A stretch of 64,000 bases of DNA from Actinoplanes teichomyceticus ATCC 31121 (GTDB taxonomy: Bacteria > Actinomycetota > Actinomycetes > Mycobacteriales > Micromonosporaceae). Shown one piece after another: positions 55,067 through 63,318 of the stretch. A program made the translations under genes and the position numbers. The notes below the pieces were generated by a model. It was not told where the DNA came from, did not search any database, and was given only the letters and a program-made list of their open reading frames with translations. The stretch is from the NCBI RefSeq assembly GCF_003711105.1, contig NZ_CP023865.1, forward strand, positions 780,001 to 844,000. Direction: 5' to 3'. The stretch's first letter is position 1. Each line of letters opens with the position of its first letter.

Positions 55067-55543
55067 TCAGATGCCCGGGTTCGGCGGGCAGCAGGACTTC
55101 GCCTCGCCGTCCCAGAACGCGGGGTCGATGTAGTAGCCGGTCGCCTTGAGAGCCTGGCGGGTGTACTCCAGCGAGGAGCCGTCCGCCATGCCCTCGGTCA
55201 GGATCGGCACGTGGTGCACGAAGCCTCCCCCGATCTGCTCACAGGCGGCGGCGTACGCCTCGGTGTGTTGCAACGACGCGTGCCAGGCCGCGTCGACCGG
55301 TTCGGTCGGGACGACGCGGTACGAGCGGCCGTCGGGCAGCAGCCGGCCGAAGTCGGGGTCGTGCTGCGAGTCGGCGTGGGCCTTGAGCATGAGCAGCATC
55401 TGTCCGACGGCCCGCCGGGCGTAGATCTTGGTGACCTCCTGGCGGGCGGCGAAGAACTCGGCGAGCTTGTCGAAGGTCTCGGGGTCGACGAGGGCTTGCG
55501 GGTCCTTGTCGGCCTGAACCGGCAGTGCGGTCGTGAGCGTCAC
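55067..55543 (-). CDS. GRDP-like protein with C-terminal CCPPNPGI tail
   Basis: The 158-aa protein from GTG 55543 (AAGGAGGAG six bases upstream) contains EPVDAAWHASLQHTEAYAAACE and GGGFVHHVPIL, a pattern (D..WH...T..Y...C....HH.P) I associate with glycine-rich-domain/DUF1399-like proteins. The His, Cys and Asp residues could bind a metal. It ends AKSCCPPNPGI, a cysteine/proline tail that could be functional. It lies between the JmjC oxygenase and the kinase. The assignment is moderate and the role unknown. Confidence 0.65.
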   Translation of the reverse strand: MTLTTALPVQADKDPQALVDPETFDKLAEFFAARQEVTKIYARRAVGQMLLMLKAHADSQHDPDFGRLLPDGRSYRVVPTEPVDAAWHASLQHTEAYAAACEQIGGGFVHHVPILTEGMADGSSLEYTRQALKATGYYIDPAFWDGEAKSCCPPNPGI

Positions 55544-55601
55544 GACTCCTCCTTGGGGGTGTATGGATCGCCGACGCCTGATGCGCCGGTGAAATCCCGG
55601 A

Positions 55602-56552
55602 TCAACGGGTCGATTGGTGCTGGCCGATCTGACTCGGCGCGTGGGAGATGTAGTCGACGTTCGGTTCGGTGCGCGCGGCCTGGAGCAGCTCGGCGGCCAG
55701 CGCTTCGACATCGGCACCGGTAAGCCAGTCCGTCAGCAGGTCACGCGCGGCGGCGACCCGTGCGGCGAAGGCGGCGGGGTCGACGATGCTGGCGGGCGAG
55801 ATGACGCGCCGCAGCGGGGTCGAGGTGAGCGCGGCCTGGGCCAGCTTCCCGGCGATCCAATAGCCGGTGCGCTCGCGAGCCACGAACGTCACGTGGACGC
55901 TCTCCTCGGTCTGGCTCCGCGCGTGCGGGTTGTGCATCCAGCCGCGGGGCAGCACCAGGATCTGACCGGGACCGAGGTCGAACTCGAAGTCGGGTCGCAT
56001 CGACTTCACGCGGTCGAGCACGTCGCTGCCGGGCGCGGTGTTGGACGCGAACTGCTCGCGGTGCGGCTCTTCGACGCCGGGTTCCCAGAGCTGCCAGGTC
56101 TTGCGCCCGGCGAGCTGGTAGACGAAGCCCATGTTCTGGTCCCAGTGGTGATGCAGACCCTGGCCGCCTGCCGGGGTGACGAAGCCCGTGGCGTACGTGC
56201 CGTACCCGGTCTCGTTCTGCATCGCCGCGCAGATCGCGTACACCTCCGGACACCAGCGATGCAGATTGCGCAGTTGGATCGTGTAGCCCCGGCCGCGCCA
56301 CTTCGCGACCTTGCCGGGGTCGAGGTAGCCGTCCGTCGTGTATGCCCGGGAGTGCAGCGCCGCTCCGTCTTTGATCACGATGAGCTGCTCTGCGGGTGCG
56401 GTACCGGTGTCGAGGTAGCCGTTAATGAGATCCACATTGACGATGCCGGGCAGGCGGCTGCCGTCAGGCGGTGTGTGAAGCGCAGGCTTCGCCGGCCAAG
56501 CGGTCATCATCTCGCTGACCGTGCCCTCGTCGAACAACATCGATAGGGACAT
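55602..56552 (-). CDS. JmjC-type Fe(II)/2-oxoglutarate oxygenase
   Basis: The 316-aa protein has the cupin core GLHHHWDQNMGFVYQLAGRKTWQLWEPG (HxD metal ligands) and a distal His in LVLPRGWMHNPHA, as in JmjC/RoxA-like oxygenases that hydroxylate proteins or peptides. A C-terminal helical domain follows. The ATG at 56552 has GGAGGT upstream. It is the central gene of the island operon. Confidence 0.82.
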   Translation of the reverse strand: MSLSMLFDEGTVSEMMTAWPAKPALHTPPDGSRLPGIVNVDLINGYLDTGTAPAEQLIVIKDGAALHSRAYTTDGYLDPGKVAKWRGRGYTIQLRNLHRWCPEVYAICAAMQNETGYGTYATGFVTPAGGQGLHHHWDQNMGFVYQLAGRKTWQLWEPGVEEPHREQFASNTAPGSDVLDRVKSMRPDFEFDLGPGQILVLPRGWMHNPHARSQTEESVHVTFVARERTGYWIAGKLAQAALTSTPLRRVISPASIVDPAAFAARVAAARDLLTDWLTGADVEALAAELLQAARTEPNVDYISHAPSQIGQHQSTR

Positions 56553-56579
56553 TCCAACCTCCGGGGGTGTAGGGAGTGG

Positions 56580-56837
56580 TTACGTCCGGGCGGGCTGCCC
56601 TGCTTCCGATCGAGCGGCCCTCGCCTTCGCCGCCGTGACGCTGTCGAGCACGAGCTGTTCAGCAGCAACCGCCATGTCATCGGTCTCCAGCTCGATAACG
56701 GCGCGGCCCTCCTGCATGTGAATCCACGCAACGCGGACCAAAGTTGTCCCGACCCTCACCACGGGCGGCGCGTCGAAGGCGTCGAGCGGTAGGCCGAGCA
56801 AGCCAGGCGCTCTCTTCGGCGGCTCCTCATTCGTCAT
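56580..56837 (-). CDS. 85-aa protein of the island operon
   Basis: The ORF starts in ATGA overlap with the preceding gene and encodes a protein with a Pro-rich start (EEPPKRAPGLLGLPLDAFDAPPVV), a short beta region (RVGTTLVRVAWIHM) and a helical tail. No family was recognised. Its size and place would suit a peptide precursor or a small partner protein, but there is no clear core peptide. Confidence 0.6.
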   Translation of the reverse strand: MTNEEPPKRAPGLLGLPLDAFDAPPVVRVGTTLVRVAWIHMQEGRAVIELETDDMAVAAEQLVLDSVTAAKARAARSEAGQPART

Positions 56838-57090
56838 GCCGCCATCCCCGGCGGTTCGGCCCAGCCAAGAAACCGCTCATACAGGTCTGGCGGCGGCATT
56901 CCAGGACCGGCGGTCCAGTCGTCGATCGCCTCGATCAGAAAGGATCCGACGACGACCGACAGGCCGTGCGGAAAACGCTGGTACTGCTCGGCAAGCTCGA
57001 CCTTGGCAACGGCGCAGGGCCAGGGTCGCCGCACACCTTGCAGTCCCAGGACGGGCGCTCGCCTTGGTGTTCCGTGCGAGGGATCAGCAT
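56834..57090 (-). pseudogene. frameshifted small Cys-motif protein (CGDPWPC type)
   Basis: From ATG 57090 (GAGGGGG upstream) the frame reads MLIPRTEHQGERPSWDCKVCGDP and then loses sense; one base later the frame continues WPCAVAKVELAEQYQRF to the stop at 56834. The 257-bp length is one base short of whole codons. Restoring one C in the run near 57021 gives a perfect 85-aa protein of a kind often found next to XRE regulators in actinobacteria. This is either a real mutation or a base-calling error. Confidence 0.6.
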
Positions 57091-57376
57091 CACGCGCCCC
57101 CTCGCGAGCGGCGCTTCTGTGCCGGAGTAAGGGCGCCTGCGCGACCGATCTGGAACAACGGCATGGTGTTTGTCTGCCAGCTCGGGACGTCGGGCGGTGG
57201 TTATCGGCGCTCTTACCGGGGTCGCTGAGGGCCGTCAATGCGCGGAACTCCTCGCCGTCTTTGCCCTTGGCCATCCATGCCTCGATGCAGGGCCAGGGCA
57301 GGCCGCAGGTGCACCGTCGCCGCCGCAAGACCAAAACGCGACGCCACCATGCGCGCTTTTCCTCCCGGTGCTGCAT
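56834..57376 (-). CDS. first ORF of island operon, boundaries uncertain
   Basis: The frame from 57376 begins MQHREEKRAWWRRVLVLRRRRCTCGLPWPCIEAWMAKGKDGEEFR, a credible short basic protein with a C-x-C...WPC motif like its neighbour. After about 60 residues it lacks coding character and only stays open to 56834 because of the downstream frameshift. The true end is not visible. The 5' half is the part I support. Confidence 0.35.
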   Translation of the reverse strand: MQHREEKRAWWRRVLVLRRRRCTCGLPWPCIEAWMAKGKDGEEFRALTALSDPGKSADNHRPTSRAGRQTPCRCSRSVAQAPLLRHRSAAREGARDADPSHGTPRRAPVLGLQGVRRPWPCAVAKVELAEQYQRFPHGLSVVVGSFLIEAIDDWTAGPGMPPPDLYERFLGWAEPPGMAA

Positions 57377-57454
57377 TGCGCCTCCCCCATTTCGGGAACC
57401 GAACCCGTTGGCCTGACGCTAGGACGGTCAGGACGGAAGGAGTGGCATTCGCGT

Positions 57455-57506
57455 GCTGCCATCAGGCACTCTGTGGACCTGACAGCATTGGCAGCACCCT
57501 GGCAGC
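57455..57506. promoter_or_regulatory. candidate operator in the divergent island promoter
   Basis: Three copies of the heptamer TGGCAGC lie between the divergent regulator and operon starts: one inverted at 57455-57461 and two direct at 57489-57495 and 57500-57506, the latter 11 bp apart (one helical turn). They probably form the binding region of the XRE regulator encoded next to them. Confidence 0.5.
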
Positions 57507-57521
57507 ACGGAGGGGGACACC

Positions 57522-58781
57522 GTGGAAACGTTCGGGCAAGCGGCTCGGCGGCTGCGCGGTGGCATGTCACTCCGCGAGGCCGCTCGGCGCGCACACCTCG
57601 ACTCCGGGCATCTGTCCCGAGTCGAAGCGGACAAACGCCCGCCCACGCCTCTCATCGCCCAAGCGCTCGACGATGTCTACGAAGCAGGCGGGGAACTGGT
57701 CTCGCTGGTCGAAGCGCACGGCGAGCCGTGGGAGCTGGACCACGGGATCTGGCGGCCGAAGGACTCCGAGTTGCTCGCAGCCGCGGTGCTCACAACGACG
57801 CCTACAGCAGAAAACGCCTCCACCCTGGCGCACCAATGGTTGATCGCTGAGCCGCCGCAGGTGACCGCTACTCGTGCCGGCCGACGTATCGGCGTCGCCC
57901 AGGTCCAGGAGGTCGAGAAGCGTGTCCACCAGCTCCGCAAACTCGACGACTACGTCGGTGGGCAGGACACACACGCGATGGTCACCGCAGAGCTAGCGGC
58001 GACAACCGCTTTGCTCCGCGATGCCGCCTACACCGAGGAGATCGGCAAACGGCTCCTCGTCGCCATCGGCGAGTTGGCCCAGGTAGCCGGATGGGTCACC
58101 AGCGACGCTGGCCATCATGCCGAGGCCGAGCGCTACTACCTCGCTGGGATGCGGGCAGCTCACGCGGGCGGAGACGTCGCGGGCGCGGCGAACAACCTCT
58201 CGTCGCTCGCCTACCAGGTCGCGAACGTCGGTGACGCACGAGAGGCAGTGACGCTCGCGAAGTCGGCCTACGCCGGTGCTCGCAGCGCGGCCACCTCGAC
58301 CACGAAGGCGCTCCTCGCGGAGCGAGTGGCCTGGGCCGAGGCCCAGGTGGGCGACGTGACCGCCGCCGAACGTGCTCTCGGCACAGTCGAGGAGCAGTAC
58401 GAACATCGCCAGCCGGCCGATGATCCGATCTGGGTCTACTGGCTCGACGAGGGCGAGATCGACATCATGGCCGGACGAGTCTGGACTCAGTTACAACGCC
58501 CGCTGCGAGCGGTCCCCATTCTGGAGAGGGCGACCGCCGGATACAGCGACGAGACCGGGCGGGAGACCGCGCTCTATATGACCTGGCTCGCCGAGTCCCT
58601 ACTTCAGGCGAACGAAGTCGAGCGCGCGGCGGAAGCGGCTACGCGAGCGCTTCGCCTCTCGGGGAAGGCCGGAAGCTCGCGGGTTTCCGAGCGCCTGCGC
58701 CTTCTCCGCGCCAAGCTCGCCAAATTTCCCGGGGTGCCAGAAGTCGATGCATTTGAGGGCGAGGCCAGCGCCAGCGCGTAG
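57522..58781 (+). CDS. XRE family regulator with TPR domain, TTA codon 324
   Basis: The 419-aa protein has an N-terminal helix-turn-helix (MSLREAARRAHLDSGHLSRVEADKR, about residues 16-40) and a long helical-repeat C-terminal part (from about residue 100, including HAEAERYYLAGMRAAHAGGD), as in TPR-type regulators that bind peptides or small ligands. GTG 57522 has GGAGGGGG upstream. It is divergent from the JmjC operon and likely controls it. A TTA codon lies at 58491-58493. Confidence 0.85.
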   Translation: METFGQAARRLRGGMSLREAARRAHLDSGHLSRVEADKRPPTPLIAQALDDVYEAGGELVSLVEAHGEPWELDHGIWRPKDSELLAAAVLTTTPTAENASTLAHQWLIAEPPQVTATRAGRRIGVAQVQEVEKRVHQLRKLDDYVGGQDTHAMVTAELAATTALLRDAAYTEEIGKRLLVAIGELAQVAGWVTSDAGHHAEAERYYLAGMRAAHAGGDVAGAANNLSSLAYQVANVGDAREAVTLAKSAYAGARSAATSTTKALLAERVAWAEAQVGDVTAAERALGTVEEQYEHRQPADDPIWVYWLDEGEIDIMAGRVWTQLQRPLRAVPILERATAGYSDETGRETALYMTWLAESLLQANEVERAAEAATRALRLSGKAGSSRVSERLRLLRAKLAKFPGVPEVDAFEGEASASA

Positions 58782-59127
58782 TGCTCCACGCGTGCATCGG
58801 TTCCAGCCTTATCCCCGTCGCTGCGAGCGGCAAGCGCCGCTCCTAGCGCACCCGTCAAATGCAGCGGTCCGGCGGGCTTACTGCTCATGAGCTGGCGCAA
58901 TATCGTTGACTTGCACCTCTTCAGGGGCGCCCTCGCGGACTCTGACGCACACTCCTCGGCCCGCTCAAAAATTCGCTGGCAGGGGATGCAAGCGGGCCGG
59001 TACTTCTGCCTACCCTGGATGATCCTTCAGGCTTCCACGGATTTCTCAACGTGTAGCGGCGGGCTGTACGCGTTGCGGCGCGGGCGAAGCCCGACGCGCA
59101 AATCTCATTGGCTCAAGCCTTGCGGGC

Positions 59128-59231
59128 GTGACGGAGTGACGAAACGAACGTCACTTCCTATCCCCTCTATAGGGTCGTCGTCGTCTCTATAAGCAGGATG
59201 AGGAGTGACGCAACTTCCGTCACTCCGTCAC
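59128..59231. repeat. inverted GTGACG repeat region
   Basis: A perfect 13-bp inverted repeat GTGACGGAGTGAC (59128-59140) / GTCACTCCGTCAC (59219-59231) flanks ~78 bp that contain further GTCACTTCC and GAGTGACG copies and two CTCTATA boxes. It resembles the control or origin region of an integrative element. The rest of 58782-59197 shows no gene. Confidence 0.6.
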
Positions 59232-59421
59232 CTGCCGAGCCGAACTTCGTCGCTCTCCGCGTGAACACCTCCGCGCTGTCGGCCCACTTACTACTCGGGC
59301 GCCGGCCCTCCGCCCGGCTCTGGCGGTCAACCGCCAAGACGTCGCCGCCATGCGCGGCGGCTACCGCCCCATCCGAGTCGACGGCGAGACCCCGGTGTAC
59401 GCCTACTCGGACGCCGCATAG
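59198..59421 (+). pseudogene. possible frameshifted small HTH-like ORF
   Basis: One frame begins MRSDATSVTPSPAEPNF and runs through TSALSAHLLLGRRPSA; a different frame then reads LAVNRQDVAAMRGGYRPI and ends VYAYSDAA at 59421. Joined, they would make a ~74-aa protein with a helix-turn-helix look. The switch lies near 59315. Support is weak. Confidence 0.3.
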
Positions 59422-59507
59422 CCGCCGGGCGTTCACCGCCCGTCACGCCGCCATACTGCCCGCCCACGGGCGCCGGACGCCCAACCGCCCAATAGAAAGC
59501 AGCACCG

Positions 59508-60665
59508 ATGACCGCAGACCCCAAGACCATCCGCGAACTCCGAGCCGGACTCGGCGGGCACGGCGTGCACACCGCCGAGCCCGAGTGCCCCGTCCCATAC
59601 AGCGCGCTCGACCGCTCGGAGTTCGCCGACCTCGCCAAGGCGTTCACCGCCTGGGAGATGGCGGTACACAAGCGCGAGGACGCGCAACTCGACTATGAGG
59701 ACGCCGAGAGCGCCTACGCCCGCGACCTCGCCGCATGGAACCGCGATCAGCAGGCGCTTTGCCGTACGGGTTGCCCGGGGCGACGCTGTGCCGACCGAAA
59801 TCCCGGCCCGTCCGATCGAGAGCAGCTACGAACCGCACGCGGACCTAATGAGCCGCCTCGCCGAGCGGGCCATGCTCGCCGAGCGGAGCGCAGCTCGAAC
59901 GGTCGAAGCCGAGTACCGCAAGGTGGCGGCAGCAATCACCGAGTACGCCGCCGAGCAGCAGCGCGAGCACAGCGCCCACGTCCGCACCGTGCTCGCCGAG
60001 GCGCTCGCCCAGGTCGAGAAGCTACGCGGAGCACGGGCGCTCGCCCTTGCGTCACGGACGGTCCAGACCGCGGACGAGATCGGCGAGGCCGCAGTTGGTC
60101 GCCGGAGCGCGCCCGCCAGCGTCACGCCCTGGAGCGTGCCCACTTCTACACCGCTGAGCAGTTCGGCAGGCGAGCCGCGCGAGAGCACGACCAGCGCCTC
60201 GACGAGGCCATGTCCACGCTGCGCGGGTACGTGGAGGCGGTAGCCGCCGAGAACTTCGCCGCCGCATGGCCGGACCACGCCGACCCGGCCTTCCACGCCA
60301 GGCGAACGGCCACCGGAGATCGAGCCCGGGGAGCGTCCTTCGTTGGTATCCGATGAGCGCCTGAGTGAAATCGTCGCCGCCGCGACCGCGCCCCGACCGC
60401 CAGCACCGACACGCGAGGACTTCGTGAACTCCACGGCCCGGCGCTTCGACCTCACGCCCGAGCAGACCGCGCGCATCGACGCAGAGCGGCCCGGCGACAT
60501 CATCCGGCAGGCCCGCGAGCTGAGGGAACAAGCCGCGCTCGCTCGCGCGACCCCGAGGACGGTCTACCCATCCGCCTTACCCTGGTCCCAGGCCACGGCG
60601 TACCGGACCAAGCGCCGCACGACTTCGACCCTGACGCGATCGTGCGAAGCCTCCGGGAGCGCTGA
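59508..60665 (+). pseudogene. multiply frameshifted gene of the island
   Basis: Coding character moves between frames at least four times: from ATG 59508 (MTADPKTIRELRAGLGG to about 59755), then FAVRVARGDAVPTEIPAR to about 60100, then HALERAHFYTAEQFGRRAAREHD to about 60310, then PPEIEPGERPSLVSDERL to about 60550, then LVPGHGVPDQAPHDFDPDA to the stop at 60663-60665. Together it was a ~380-aa highly helical, charged protein without a recognised domain. It may also be two or more overlapping genes. Confidence 0.55.
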
Positions 60666-60695
60666 GCAACCCACAGCACGGCCAGACATGACGAG

Positions 60696-60896
60696 TTGAT
60701 CGCTGAGCATGACGAGTTGGCTACCCATACCGTTGCCGGGACGGCCTTCTATCTCGAAGAGCTAGAGCGCCGGGAACGCCGTCGCTCGGCGGAGGCGTCT
60801 GATCGCCTCGGCCGGAAAGCCTTCTGGCTCGGCGTCTCGAACACCGTCCTCGCGCTCGTCGCAGCCGTTGCCGCGATCATCGCGCTCTTTAAGTGA
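60696..60896 (+). CDS. 66-aa single-TM protein
   Basis: The ORF from TTG 60696 encodes a charged N-terminal helix (LEELERRERRRSAEASDRLG) and a C-terminal membrane segment (about residues 46-64). Small membrane proteins of this kind are common in phage-like elements. A terminator follows directly. The start is uncertain. Confidence 0.5.
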   Translation: MIAEHDELATHTVAGTAFYLEELERRERRRSAEASDRLGRKAFWLGVSNTVLALVAAVAAIIALFK

Positions 60897-60898
60897 CA

Positions 60899-60936
60899 AG
60901 GCCCCGCCCGGATGTCTCCGGTGCGGGGCCTGCTTT
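60899..60936 (+). terminator. terminator at right end of island
   Basis: The stem AGGCCCCGC / GCGGGGCCT with an internal CCGG pair is followed by GCTTTT, just after the 66-aa ORF. It separates island transcription from the convergent msrA. Confidence 0.88.
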
Positions 60937-60974
60937 TGCTCGGCCTGGTCACCGCCTTGACGGCGGCATAACAG

Positions 60975-61639
<665 letters not shown>

Positions 61640-61643
<4 letters not shown>

Positions 61644-62086
61644 TCCCTTCGTCCGCTGTCTGTAACGCTGAGACGCCGGTATTCCTTACCGATGGTCCGG
61701 GCCGTCTCGGCGGCCTCGGCGTCCCCGGCGTATCTGCGGCGCGGCCAGAAGAATCCGCGCAGGCCGTCGCCCTTGGTGCGGGGCACGACGTGGGTGTGCA
61801 GGTGCGGGACCGACTGCGAGACCAGGTTGTTCATCGCGACGAACGTGCCGGTGCTCCCGGTCGCCGCCGGCACCGCCGCGGCGATCCGCCGGACCAGCGC
61901 GAAATATCCCGGCAGGAGGTCGTCCGCGAGCTCGGTGAGCTGGACGACGTGCGGTCGCGGGACAACCAGGACGTGTCCCTCGAAGACCGGCCGGGTGTCC
62001 AGGAACGCCATCCCGTCCTCCTCGTCGGTCACGACGAACGCCGGGACGGTTCCCGCCACAATCCCACAGAACACGCAGTCGGCCAC
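61640..62086 (-). CDS. HIT family nucleotide hydrolase
   Basis: The 148-aa protein starts [12 protein letters not shown] and has [11 protein letters not shown], the histidine triad. Family members hydrolyse adenosine phosphoramidates or dinucleoside polyphosphates. It has a GTG start and is translationally coupled to msrA. The gene is divergent from metB (24 bp apart). Confidence 0.92.
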
Positions 62087-62110
62087 AGGGTGAGACTAGC
62101 CTTGCGCAAC

Positions 62111-63277
62111 ATGACAACCGATGACTATGCCGCGGCCGGATACGGCTTCGACACCTTGGCCATCCACGCCGGCCAGGACCCGGACCCGCGTACCGGCGCG
62201 GTGGTTCCGCCCATCTATCAGACCAGCACGTACGCGCAGGACGCGGTCGGCGCGCCGCGGCTCGGCTACGAGTACAGCCGGTCCGGCAACCCGACCCGGG
62301 ACGCGCTGCAGGAGTGCCTCGCGGCGATCGAGGGCGGCCGGCGCGGCCTGGCTTTCGCCAGCGGCCTCGCGGCCGAGGACACCCTTCTGCGTACGGTCTG
62401 CCGGCCCGGCGACCACGTGGTCATCCCGAACGACGCGTACGGCGGCACCTACCGCCTGTTCGCCAAGGTGGCCGAACGCTGGGGGCTGGACTGGACCGCC
62501 GTGCCGCTGGACGACCCGGACGCGGTGCGGGCCGCGTTCCGCCCCGGGCACACCCGGCTGATCTGGGCCGAGACGCCGACCAACCCGCTGCTCAACATCG
62601 CCGACATCGGCTCGCTGGCCGCCCTGGCGCACGAGTACGACGCGCTGCTCGCGGTGGACAACACATTCGCCTCGCCGTACCTGCAGCAGCCGCTCTCGCT
62701 CGGCGCCGACGTGGTCGTCCACTCCACCACGAAGTACCTGGGCGGGCACTCCGACGTGGTCGGTGGCGCGCTGGTCGTGGCGGACCCCGGCCTCGGCGAC
62801 GAGCTGGCCTTCCACCAGAACGCGATGGGCGCGGTGAACGGCCCGTTCGACGCGTGGCTCACGCTGCGCGGGATCAAGACCCTCGGCGTACGGATGGACC
62901 GGCACTGCGACAACGCCGAGCGGATCGTCGCCTACCTGAGCGAGCACGAGAAGGTCGCCGCCGTGCTCTACCCGGGCCTGGACACCCACCCGGGTCACGA
63001 GACCGCGGCCAAGCAGATGCGCCGGTTCGGCGGGATGGTCTCGTTCCGCGCGGCCGGCGGCCGGGAGCAGGCCATCGAGATCTGCAACCGGGCGAAGCTG
63101 TTCGTGCTCGCCGAGTCGCTCGGTGGAGTCGAGTCGCTGATCGAGCACCCGGGCCAGATGACACATCTGTCGGCTGCGGGCTCAGCGCTTGAAGTTCCCG
63201 CCGATCTCGTGCGACTGTCTGTCGGCATCGAAACCGTTGACGATCTGCTCGCCGACCTGGAGCAGGCGCTCGGCTAG
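62111..63277 (+). CDS. metB: cystathionine gamma-synthase
   Basis: The 388-aa PLP enzyme has YSRSGNPTRDALQECLAALEG-type start (YSRSGNPTRDALQE), WAETPTNPLLNI, DNTFASPYLQQPL, and HSTTKYLGGHSDVVGG (PLP lysine). It makes cystathionine from O-succinyl- or O-acetylhomoserine and cysteine; some homologues are gamma-lyases. The ATG is only 24 bp from the divergent HIT gene and lacks a ribosome-binding site, so the mRNA may be leaderless. Confidence 0.92.
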   Translation: MTTDDYAAAGYGFDTLAIHAGQDPDPRTGAVVPPIYQTSTYAQDAVGAPRLGYEYSRSGNPTRDALQECLAAIEGGRRGLAFASGLAAEDTLLRTVCRPGDHVVIPNDAYGGTYRLFAKVAERWGLDWTAVPLDDPDAVRAAFRPGHTRLIWAETPTNPLLNIADIGSLAALAHEYDALLAVDNTFASPYLQQPLSLGADVVVHSTTKYLGGHSDVVGGALVVADPGLGDELAFHQNAMGAVNGPFDAWLTLRGIKTLGVRMDRHCDNAERIVAYLSEHEKVAAVLYPGLDTHPGHETAAKQMRRFGGMVSFRAAGGREQAIEICNRAKLFVLAESLGGVESLIEHPGQMTHLSAAGSALEVPADLVRLSVGIETVDDLLADLEQALG

Positions 63278-63318
63278 GGTCTTTGGCCTACGCACCGTAA
63301 GAACGCGGGAGATTCTCG

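Noticed and set aside
58604..58900. Minus-strand ORF overlapping the end of the XRE gene
   Set aside because: Low-complexity antisense translation with no ribosome-binding site or motif.
60571..60573. TTA codon in the 118-codon frame starting at 60343
   Set aside because: Coding character has moved to another frame by this point (ending HDFDPDA...), so the TTA is probably not in a translated frame.
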